Below are positions 15,138 through 21,463 of a stretch of DNA of 21,463 nt, piece by piece. Location of the stretch: assembly GCA_026001245.1 (NCBI GenBank), contig BNZR01000021.1, positions 1-21,463 of the forward strand, read 5' to 3'. Every line of letters begins with the position of its first letter. Positions within the stretch are counted from its first letter, which is position 1. Source of the stretch: Clostridia bacterium. GTDB lineage: Bacteria; Bacillota_A; Clostridia; Oscillospirales; UBA929. Under the pieces are notes generated by a model. It saw nothing but the letters and a program-made list of their open reading frames with translations, searched no databases and was not told where the DNA came from. The translations under genes were made by a program, and so were the position numbers.

Positions 15138-15833
15138 CTACAACACCATAAATTTATCTTCACTCGGTGTCAGACGCGAGCGCAAAATCCCCTCGGCTAT
15201 GTTCCAGTCCTCCGGAGTGTCCAAATCGCACGCCTCGTCCTTGGGTATCGGGAAACGACCCAATCGCCCGCCGTATATGGGGTTTGCGCCGCTTTTTTGA
15301 AGCGCCATAAACGCAGAACGCCGCCACGCCGTCAACGCCCAAACAATCTTTTCTGTCGGCGGCAAAAGCTGACTGTTGATTTTTTCGGCGAGTGAAAAAT
15401 TAAGCGGGGCGTTTTGGTAAAATGTTTCGGCCTGCTCGCTGACCACGGACATCACCGTGTCAAATTTATCCTCGGAGACAAAGCGAACGAACGCAGCAAG
15501 CGTGTCCGGCCGAAGCAAAGGCGAGGTTGTATTGACCATCACGACATAATCGCACTCATGCTTTTGCAGAAATTCATAGGTGAAGTCGCGGTTTGTCGCG
15601 GTATCGGTCGCAAGCTCGGCGGGGCGTTCATGGAATCGCGCCCCCATCTGCTCGACTACGGGCTTTAATTCGGCACACTCGGTATTGATCCACACGCCCT
15701 CGCCAAACAGCCCGCTTTCCAACGCCAAATCAATAGGATACTGAATCAGCGGCTTGTCCAGCATAAAGCGGATATTCTTTTTTGGTATACGTTTCGAGCC
15801 TAACCTAGCGGGGATCATAGCAATCAGCTTCAT
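15138..15833 (-). CDS. CMP-N-acylneuraminate/nonulosonate cytidylyltransferase (NeuA-like)
   Basis: The 231-residue enzyme is a CMP-sialic-acid-synthetase-type cytidylyltransferase. The CTP-binding motif AMIPARLGSKRIPKKNIR occupies residues 5-22, followed by KPLIQYPIDLAL. VMVNTTSPLLRPDTL is the family's central motif; DEACDLDTPEDW near the C-terminus is typical. Relatives activate N-acetylneuraminic, legionaminic or pseudaminic acids as CMP-sugars for transfer to surface glycans or flagellin. Sugar specificity cannot be read here, and no NeuB-type synthase is in the window. Its ATG overlaps the stop of the YhcH-like gene (ATGA, 15830-15833), with GAGGAATT as ribosome site. A second cytidylyltransferase of the Kdo type follows downstream. 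Confidence 0.88.
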   Translation of the reverse strand: MKLIAMIPARLGSKRIPKKNIRFMLDKPLIQYPIDLALESGLFGEGVWINTECAELKPVVEQMGARFHERPAELATDTATNRDFTYEFLQKHECDYVVMVNTTSPLLRPDTLAAFVRFVSEDKFDTVMSVVSEQAETFYQNAPLNFSLAEKINSQLLPPTEKIVWALTAWRRSAFMALQKSGANPIYGGRLGRFPIPKDEACDLDTPEDWNIAEGILRSRLTPSEDKFMVL

Positions 15834-16300
15834 GGCGCAATTCCTCCAAATAATTCATATTTGATTTTGATTACAAACTTTTTGACGTACTCACAGCCCT
15901 CGGTAATTGTCTGCGGGCTGTGCGCCTCGTGCGGGAATATCATGGCGAAGTATCCCTCGTGTACACCAATCGTATACAGCGGAGGTTGCGGGGCATAGAA
16001 AACAACATCGTTTTTGTCGTCATACGGCTCACTTTCAGTCAAAACACGGCGGTCGTATAGCCCGATGCCCTCCGTGCCGATTATAGCGGATTGTATATCC
16101 ACATACACATCATGAGCCTCAATTTTGCACATTTTCGCGGGTTTAAGCGGATAACTCATCACACGGGCGAAAACGTCGTCGCCCGCGATAGCGTATTCGC
16201 CGTTGGGCAGCTCAGGCGAAACGGTATCAAGAAACGCCGCGATAGCGTCCTTGTGCGCGGGCAAATAAATGTGGAGATTTGCTAATTTGTCAATAATCAT
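15830..16300 (-). CDS. YhcH/YjgK/YiaL (DUF386) family protein, NanQ-like
   Basis: The 156-residue protein has the full-length cupin-like DUF386 fold: MIIDKLANLHIYLP at the start, the metal-site strand EAHDVYVDIQSAIIGTEGI (His and Asp residues about 77-83), DDKNDVVFYAP, and FAMIFPHEAHSPQ with the C-terminal His pair. E. coli YhcH (NanQ) is an N-acetylneuraminate anomerase and other members act on sugars in sialic-acid or sugar-acid operons. Here it is translationally coupled to the NeuA-like enzyme, so a role in preparing the right anomer of a nonulosonic or Kdo-type acid for CMP activation is a reasonable inference. AAAGGA precedes the start, and only four bases separate it from the acyltransferase stop. 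Confidence 0.9.
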   Translation of the reverse strand: MIIDKLANLHIYLPAHKDAIAAFLDTVSPELPNGEYAIAGDDVFARVMSYPLKPAKMCKIEAHDVYVDIQSAIIGTEGIGLYDRRVLTESEPYDDKNDVVFYAPQPPLYTIGVHEGYFAMIFPHEAHSPQTITEGCEYVKKFVIKIKYELFGGIAP

Positions 16301-16304
16301 ACTT

Positions 16305-17168
16305 TTATCCTTTCGGTGGGTTTTCGGGTATAAAGAATCTGTTTTTATCCGTGTTTGCGGATAGCTTTTTCAGCACTTCAAGCCTATGCTGCGCGTTCCC
16401 AAACGGGTCCGAGTTTGCCTCTGCGGGGGGGGGGGATAGCGACCTTAAAAACGCATCAATATCAAGTGTGCTAGACGTGTCATAGGCGTATATAAAATCA
16501 TCATTGTTATACGCGAGAATGTCGTTGGGGTCGTTTTCCCTGAAACGGTACGGTGTATCTCTGATCCAAAACACATCTTTTTTAACCGGTTTTGCGGGGT
16601 TCCCGGCGTATATCGTATTGGAAGGAACCGTTTGCCCGGACAACACTGAACCAAAGCCTATAACCGAGCCGCTTCCTATTCGTGTGTTTTTAAGTAGTGC
16701 GACCTGAGTCGCCAGCCAACAATGGTCACCTATAACCACCCCTCTTTGGTTTCGGTTTATTCTCGCATAGGTTTTAGATGAAAAAATCATATGCATATCA
16801 GTAGCCTGGACTGTCGTATTAACTGCGGTCATAACATCATTCCCGATAATCAGACTTGTGCATTCCCCTACAGTGGCGGAAAACCCGGGATTAAACGAGC
16901 CGTTTTTCCCAAAGAACACAACGCAATCACTGCTAACGCGTATGTTAAACATATACGGCTTTTTGGTTTTTGACGCGTTAAGGTACACAACAGAATCGAA
17001 GCCATCAAACGCAATTTTGCAATTACGCATATTTACGCGCTCGCTCACAAACAGGATATTCCCCGTACCCGCAAACGTTATTTTCGATCCGAGCAAATTC
17101 GGAATCCCGATAATTTTATTCTCTTTTAGTGCGGCAATATCCTCTAATTTCTCAACGCTTTCCATCAT
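16305..17168 (-). CDS. Left-handed beta-helix (hexapeptide) O-acyltransferase
   Basis: The 287-residue protein is a trimeric-type LbH acyltransferase for surface sugars. Beta-helix coils run from about residue 40 to 195. TDMHMIFS (His126) matches the catalytic-His region of the family, and GDHCWLATQVALL, RIGSGSVIGFGSV and TIYAGNPAKPVKKDV are typical hexapeptide coils and the acyl-CoA-binding end. About 90 residues follow the helix. The coding strand has an 11-C run at codons 245-248 (Ser-Pro-Pro-Pro). One base fewer would end the protein after about 265 residues and one more after about 261, each losing the native C-terminus. The start lies inside the end of the upstream gene (17-base overlap), after AAGGAG. 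It probably acetylates the capsule-like glycan. Confidence 0.87.
   Translation of the reverse strand: MMESVEKLEDIAALKENKIIGIPNLLGSKITFAGTGNILFVSERVNMRNCKIAFDGFDSVVYLNASKTKKPYMFNIRVSSDCVVFFGKNGSFNPGFSATVGECTSLIIGNDVMTAVNTTVQATDMHMIFSSKTYARINRNQRGVVIGDHCWLATQVALLKNTRIGSGSVIGFGSVLSGQTVPSNTIYAGNPAKPVKKDVFWIRDTPYRFRENDPNDILAYNNDDFIYAYDTSSTLDIDAFLRSLSPPPAEANSDPFGNAQHRLEVLKKLSANTDKNRFFIPENPPKG
16425..16435. repeat. G11/C11 homopolymer inside the acyltransferase gene
   Basis: Eleven consecutive G residues on the plus strand are read as C11 in the minus-strand gene. Tracts of this length in surface-glycan genes of host-associated bacteria commonly slip during replication. With 11 C the gene is full length; both +1 and -1 lengths produce early stops. 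Confidence 0.9.
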
Positions 17169-19503
17169 ATTTCTCCTTCAGATAATCCAGCGTGCTTTGG
17201 GGTACAATTTCGGCTATCGCGTCAAAGTCATTGTCTTTCAATAACGTCCTCACGCGGCTGGCCGAGATTGGCGCGCCGTCCGATTCCTTGCGCGGGATTA
17301 CTTCAAACGCTATGCCGTGCTTGGGCAAAATACGCCCCATGGCTTCATTGTACTGACGTGTTACGTTATCAAGCGGTTCTTCTCCCGCGAAACGCACGGT
17401 GATATTAAGCGTCGGCGCGATTTCGGTCGCGAACAACTCAACATCCTGCGACGGATCGATTGCCCGATCCTGCATCTCTGATTTATTGAAATAATCGCTG
17501 AATGTCAGTGAAGAAATGATAAATTTTCCGCTTGGCAGTACGGTAACATTGGGCAAATCCTTTGTCCCGGCCTCCATCAGCTTAAAGCGATCCGCAAACG
17601 GAAAAATTGACTTATCTTCCTCAACCGCAAAAATAAACAGATGCTTGACGCGGTTTGCGGCATGTTCTATTAGGTATCTGTGTCCCAGCGTAAACGGATT
17701 GCAGTTCATAACTATCGCACCTATACGCCCCAAAACGCGCTGGCGGATTTCAGACAAGCTTTGCTTATACGCCAACAAGTCGTTGCCATACTCTATGTTT
17801 GCGCCCCCCGTGTCAAGGTATTTTCCCGGAACGCCGAAGCAGTACTTCACCGGAGGGAGAAGAGTAACCTCCTCGTTATTAAAATCCACGAAAAAGTCAT
17901 TAGTTTCGATGAACTCAAATAACTTTTCGGCGATTACGCGATAGCCGTTTTCATTAAAATGGTTGGGTCGGTCAGAAAACACCTCGCCGTATTCATGCGG
18001 GCGATTGAACAAATCCTTAAGCTCGATGATTGGTATGCCCATTTGGGGATTTGCATCCAAAATAACAACCAAATCTCCCTGTTCGGCGGGTATACTGCTA
18101 AGGCAATCGTATTGGTGATTTATAGCCTTTGCCGCAAAGACAGAAAAATTCTCAACTCTGATAGCCCTGTCAGGACATTTTACATTAAAATTATTTTGCA
18201 GTACAGACGCTATGGTTCGGCTATCTCTGGCGTGTGTGCTAAACCCGAAGCAACCGCCGGAAATATATACGGTACGCTTCGGATTTTCCGGTTGGCCGGT
18301 TGTACAGCGTCTTCCGTCTTTCAAGTTGAGATACGTACCCGAAAAATCATCATAAACCTTAATGCCGTCATTGTTTATATGCGACGGCGGAATCATATAT
18401 ATTTCTTTGAATTCCGGACTGAACAAGTCGTACCCCAGTCCGTCAAAAGAGGTGGTTATTTTTTCGCCACGTTCAACCGCACTAATCCAATCCGAGCGCG
18501 TGATTGGCGTTGAGTATAACTTTTCCTCGTTTTCAGAGCGAAGTGCCGACCCCTCCGGGAACTTAGGGCGACGCAACCCAATGACACCAACACCCGGATG
18601 TTTTTGCATAAACAATTTTACCGGCCGCACATAGGTGCAAAAAACCTCCATTGCTGTGACGACTTGTGATATAAGCAACGGCTTCGCCCCCGAATTGCGC
18701 ACGCTTTCCATCGCCTCGATAGAAGGATTACATTGAATGAAAAGAACGGTATCTTTGTCGGTAAATTTAGCCTTGTTAACATCTTCACATTTAAAAACGC
18801 CAAAGTGGTTGCTACTTTGCCCAAACGCCGTTGAGAATGCTTCGTTTGAATAGCAACCTTTAATTATCGGGAACTTATTTCTGTTTATGATAAAAGGGAA
18901 CAGTAGCGGCTCCGCTAACTGCCAATGTTTTTTATCAGTATATATTGATAGCTTTTTAATGCCATTATCTAGGCAATACTGAAACAGCGAATATGGGGAA
19001 GCGTTTATAAAGTTTAGCTTACTTAGCAAAACTTCAAGCCCGGCATTACGGCGACACGGGAAATTTTTTCTCACAGTATCAAAATGCACCGCGTCAACGA
19101 CATCGTTTGTATATTTATCATATACAACTATGTTTATTCCCATTCGGTTTATGGCATAATCAGTACCGTCAATTATAATACTAATCTGTTGATTGTTGTC
19201 CGGCGTACTCACAACGCGTGAAGGTTTGTTGCAGATTTCAAATTCATGAACCAGCGTCTCTGCGCTGGTTTTTTCAAACTTTGGTTCACTGCCGATAACC
19301 CCGATAAATGCCTGACAGCCAATGCTGTCAAGGCTTGCGGATATTCCGATAGCGTTAAATTTTTGCGCAAGTTTTTTGTCAATAAAACGGGTGAAATCAT
19401 ATTTCCCCGCAACGATAACAGTATATCTTTCCGCGTCTCGCGCAAACGAACCAAGCGTGTCAAGATATTTAGCTAACTTATCAATTTCGTTTAAATATGC
19501 CAT
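17152..19503 (-). CDS. Multidomain glycan-modification protein: ILEI-like, Rossmann-like, SGNH-like and CitC-like domains
   Basis: This 783-residue protein joins several domains. Residues about 10-72 (AERYTVIVAGKYDFTRFIDK to AFIGVIGSE) resemble the second half of an ILEI (FAM3-like) domain, and 105-143 (IIIDGTDYAINRMGINIVV, then DAVHFDT) the first half. Residues about 165-290 look Rossmann-like (QYCLDNGIKKLSIYTD, FIQCNPSIEAMESVRNSGA). Residues about 411-535 resemble an SGNH hydrolase: block I reads ISGGCFGFS, with GGC instead of GDS, and the last block is SDRPNHFNENGYRVIA with a likely catalytic His515. From residue 594 to the end it matches the adenylyltransferase part of citrate lyase ligase: AIVMNCNPFTLGHRYL (TLGH 605-608) and PISASRVRTLL. 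No citrate lyase genes are present. AAGGAGATATGGT precedes the start. It likely activates or transfers an acyl group onto the glycan; the exact reaction is unknown. Confidence 0.72.
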   Translation of the reverse strand: MAYLNEIDKLAKYLDTLGSFARDAERYTVIVAGKYDFTRFIDKKLAQKFNAIGISASLDSIGCQAFIGVIGSEPKFEKTSAETLVHEFEICNKPSRVVSTPDNNQQISIIIDGTDYAINRMGINIVVYDKYTNDVVDAVHFDTVRKNFPCRRNAGLEVLLSKLNFINASPYSLFQYCLDNGIKKLSIYTDKKHWQLAEPLLFPFIINRNKFPIIKGCYSNEAFSTAFGQSSNHFGVFKCEDVNKAKFTDKDTVLFIQCNPSIEAMESVRNSGAKPLLISQVVTAMEVFCTYVRPVKLFMQKHPGVGVIGLRRPKFPEGSALRSENEEKLYSTPITRSDWISAVERGEKITTSFDGLGYDLFSPEFKEIYMIPPSHINNDGIKVYDDFSGTYLNLKDGRRCTTGQPENPKRTVYISGGCFGFSTHARDSRTIASVLQNNFNVKCPDRAIRVENFSVFAAKAINHQYDCLSSIPAEQGDLVVILDANPQMGIPIIELKDLFNRPHEYGEVFSDRPNHFNENGYRVIAEKLFEFIETNDFFVDFNNEEVTLLPPVKYCFGVPGKYLDTGGANIEYGNDLLAYKQSLSEIRQRVLGRIGAIVMNCNPFTLGHRYLIEHAANRVKHLFIFAVEEDKSIFPFADRFKLMEAGTKDLPNVTVLPSGKFIISSLTFSDYFNKSEMQDRAIDPSQDVELFATEIAPTLNITVRFAGEEPLDNVTRQYNEAMGRILPKHGIAFEVIPRKESDGAPISASRVRTLLKDNDFDAIAEIVPQSTLDYLKEKYDGKR

Positions 19504-19514
19504 ACCATATCTCC

Positions 19515-21320
19515 TTAATACTCCGCCATGCCGGCAATCGCCGCTCTGAAAAAGTCAATAGCGTCAGCCAACGATCTGCCGTATTTCATATCGCGTTCAC
19601 GTTGCTCGTCAAATAAATAATACTTCGTCATAAGCGCCGAGTGACGCACAAAATTTTGCTTCTGATCCGCCGTAAAGCCATGTTCAATCGCCTGTTGCAA
19701 TGTTTCCTCAATTACATCCGGCTCAAATGCTTCATAAGTGCAACCCTGCCCACGCAAAGGCAAGAACCCCAGCATTACAACGGGTTTCTCGCGAATCAGC
19801 GCAACATACGACGTTGTTGAAAGTATAGTTATAGTCACATCGGCAAAGTCAACCAAATCGTTGATGTTCCCGGCACCGACATATATAACATTATCGGGAG
19901 GAGCTATGTCGGTTTCGGATCTAGCGCACATAATGGGATGCGGTTTGTATATCAAATTCCAATCGTTTTTCTCTGCCAACTCGGCCAAAAACAGCATAGC
20001 CTCATGCGAGGACGCGAAGCTTGGCGAATGATACTGTTTCGCGTGGTCGCCATACGGCCATATGCCGCAATCCATATCGTTTTGCCCCGCGTAAAATAAG
20101 GTGGGGCGACCGCGTTTTAACGAACGTTTTATCGCGTTAAAATCCGCAAAAGGCTGTTTTTTGCGGTTTATCCCGCTTTCCTTAAGATAGTCAAGTATCT
20201 CGCCCGCCCGCTTCAATTCGTCTTTAGACACACTCTTTTCGCTCAGCCATTCCGGGTTACGCGCCGGCAGGCTCTCGCCCATTTCTCCCACAGTATCAAG
20301 ATTATATGTCCCCGGAAGATTACCGTTTTCCGCAAATAAAATCGGTATACCATACCGTTTTGCCACGGCGACAGATATGATATTGTAATTGACGAATTGA
20401 TTCCAAATTACTACAAGCTTTGGTGTAAGAATTTCAAATATCTCAAAGAAAAAACGCTCGGTTTCTAACGTTAGCAATTTAGCAAAGTTTTCATCGGTAA
20501 CAGAACCGCGTGACTTCAAATTTTCAAACGAACACCGAAGATGTTCCTCCGACGCAATTCTTGCGTTCTCGCGTTCAGATATTTCCCTTGAAACCTTGTT
20601 TTCCCATCTGCTCCCCCTTTGGAATGACCAAGGTATTAAAAATACCGGTACCATGCCGGACAACTCAAACCTTTTGGGATTTAGATTGATAAACCAAACA
20701 AAGTTAAACTCCCCGTCGTCGGGGAATTGCCGTATCAAACTCATAAAGCTCTGTGACCCGTTACCCACTAAGACTACATTGTTCGGGGAGCGCAAAAGAT
20801 CGGCGTTACGAACAACTTTAATAGCTTCGTCAACCTCTTGGCGAAGAGCTTTGGAATCGTCACGCGGCGGCGCGGGCTTTTTTGGCTTAAAAGCAGTCTC
20901 CTGTTTCGCGGATGCGTAAGGAATCGGAAGTATATTCACATTTACGTCTTCGTATTGTGTTTGCTGCCCCAAGTAAATAAGCGCGCAATTTGTAATCTGA
21001 TCTGTTTTGATAACGGCTGTTTTTTTGCCCTCAAAGCTTATGGATTTTATAATCGGAGCGCTAAAATTCGCGGCTATATCCGTACTGAAAAAACTTACGA
21101 CAAACACATCGTTTCCGGCTCCCATTTCATCACGCGTAACTTGATAGGCGGAGTTCGGATTAAGATTAATAGCGTAGCTTAACGTGTACTTGTCAAAAAT
21201 CACACCGTTTTGAGTGGGTCTAAGCTTCGCGCCGGCATCGCTTCGCAATGTCAGCCCGTCGTCAGGTACAACCATACCCGTATATTCAGTATTTTTTTTA
21301 CTCCCGAAAATCTTCCACAT
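19515..21320 (-). CDS. KpsC/KpsS-like capsule polysaccharide glycosyltransferase
   Basis: The 601-residue protein has an N-terminal region (about 1-140) rich in beta strands that may bind carbohydrate, a charged linker (145-170) and a C-terminal domain (about 180-565) resembling the Capsule_synth family. Characteristic segments are VVIWNQFVNYNIISVAVAK, FAENGNLPGTYNLDTVGEMG (the E-x-G-x-x-P motif), WNLIYKPHPIM (459-462 KPHP), DFADVTITILSTTSYVALI and GCTYEAF. KpsC and KpsS are cytoplasmic retaining beta-Kdo transferases that build the poly-Kdo linker of Gram-negative group 2 capsules from CMP-Kdo. A KdsB-like gene in the same operon supports a Kdo-type donor here. The start at 21320 follows GGAG by 11 bases. 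The sequence looks AT-richer than the M20-symporter operon. Confidence 0.8.
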   Translation of the reverse strand: MWKIFGSKKNTEYTGMVVPDDGLTLRSDAGAKLRPTQNGVIFDKYTLSYAINLNPNSAYQVTRDEMGAGNDVFVVSFFSTDIAANFSAPIIKSISFEGKKTAVIKTDQITNCALIYLGQQTQYEDVNVNILPIPYASAKQETAFKPKKPAPPRDDSKALRQEVDEAIKVVRNADLLRSPNNVVLVGNGSQSFMSLIRQFPDDGEFNFVWFINLNPKRFELSGMVPVFLIPWSFQRGSRWENKVSREISERENARIASEEHLRCSFENLKSRGSVTDENFAKLLTLETERFFFEIFEILTPKLVVIWNQFVNYNIISVAVAKRYGIPILFAENGNLPGTYNLDTVGEMGESLPARNPEWLSEKSVSKDELKRAGEILDYLKESGINRKKQPFADFNAIKRSLKRGRPTLFYAGQNDMDCGIWPYGDHAKQYHSPSFASSHEAMLFLAELAEKNDWNLIYKPHPIMCARSETDIAPPDNVIYVGAGNINDLVDFADVTITILSTTSYVALIREKPVVMLGFLPLRGQGCTYEAFEPDVIEETLQQAIEHGFTADQKQNFVRHSALMTKYYLFDEQRERDMKYGRSLADAIDFFRAAIAGMAEY

Positions 21321-21343
21321 TGCTTCAACTTCTCCGTTCCAAT

Positions 21344-21463
21344 TTATTTCTTTTTTATCTGCGGTTCAACGACCGGAAAATTTTTAATGTACCAGTTTTC
21401 AAAGTCGTCTGAAAGCGCACGGATGAACTTTGCGTCCAATTTGCTGGGGGCATTAAGCAGTTG
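21344..21463 (-). CDS. C-terminal fragment of an unidentified glycan-operon protein
   Basis: The gene enters from the right edge and ends at TAA 21344-21346. The last 39 residues are visible: QLLNAPSKLDAKFIRALSD followed by DFENWYIKNFPVVEPQIK and two Lys. No family is recognisable from so little. It ends 23 bases before the KpsC/KpsS-like gene, on the same strand, and so is probably an upstream gene of the same operon. Confidence 0.75.
   Translation of the reverse strand, partial: QLLNAPSKLDAKFIRALSDDFENWYIKNFPVVEPQIKKK

Noticed and set aside
17152..17730. True citrate lyase ligase function (CitC) for the 783-residue protein
   Set aside because: No citrate lyase subunits or CitX/CitG are present, and the domain is fused to SGNH-like and ILEI-like regions in a glycan operon; only the adenylyltransferase fold is shared.
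1..21463. CRISPR arrays, tRNA/rRNA genes, transposases or integrase attachment sites
   Set aside because: Reading through the window gave no spaced direct repeats, no recognisable RNA genes and no recombinase ORFs; a covariance-model scan was not possible.

Overview
The window looks like a compact chromosomal segment of a mid-GC Firmicute, probably an uncultured Clostridia-type gut bacterium. This is inferred from strong AGGAGG-type ribosome sites, sigma-A promoters of the TTGACA-N17-TATAAT type, a PhoP/PhoR-like two-component pair, WYL and AraC/GyrI regulators and a GPH-family symporter. No rRNA, tRNA, insertion sequence or CRISPR array was recognised. Genes are tightly packed: many neighbours overlap by ATGA or by a few bases, and two convergent pairs overlap tail to tail.

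Region 1 (1-2520): the tail of an OmpR-type response regulator is translationally coupled to a PhoR-like histidine kinase. The kinase runs convergently into an HhH-GPD/endonuclease III-related DNA glycosylase on the minus strand.

Region 2 (2555-10724, plus strand): a run of small-molecule defence and repair genes. In order: a GNAT acetyltransferase reduced to a deletion pseudogene, a Ham1/ITPase-like NTP pyrophosphatase, an S66 (LD-carboxypeptidase/MccF-like) serine peptidase, a class I methyltransferase, a WYL regulator, a PPOX-fold flavin-type protein, three consecutive AlkZ-related (HTH_42) proteins, a stand-alone GyrI-like protein and an AraC regulator fused to a GyrI-like domain. At least two promoters serve it; one lies inside the 3' end of the WYL gene.

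Region 3 (10721-14158, minus strand): a three-gene operon behind a near-consensus promoter, encoding an M20 metallopeptidase, a GPH sugar-type symporter and a 7-TM membrane protein.

Region 4 (14194-21463, minus strand): a surface-glycan (capsule-like) operon entering from the right edge. It encodes an unidentified C-terminal fragment, a KpsC/KpsS-like capsule glycosyltransferase, a 783-residue multidomain protein (ILEI-like halves, Rossmann-like and SGNH-like domains, C-terminal citrate-lyase-ligase-like adenylyltransferase), a left-handed beta-helix acyltransferase, a YhcH/NanQ-like protein, a CMP-sialic-acid-type synthetase (NeuA-like) and a CMP-Kdo synthetase-like enzyme (KdsB-like). Two CMP-sugar synthetases plus a Kdo-transferase-like protein suggest a glycan with Kdo-like and/or nonulosonic acid sugars. 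The acyltransferase gene carries an 11-base homopolymer that could act as a phase-variation switch. The CitC-like fusion beside this acyltransferase is the most unusual system in the window.
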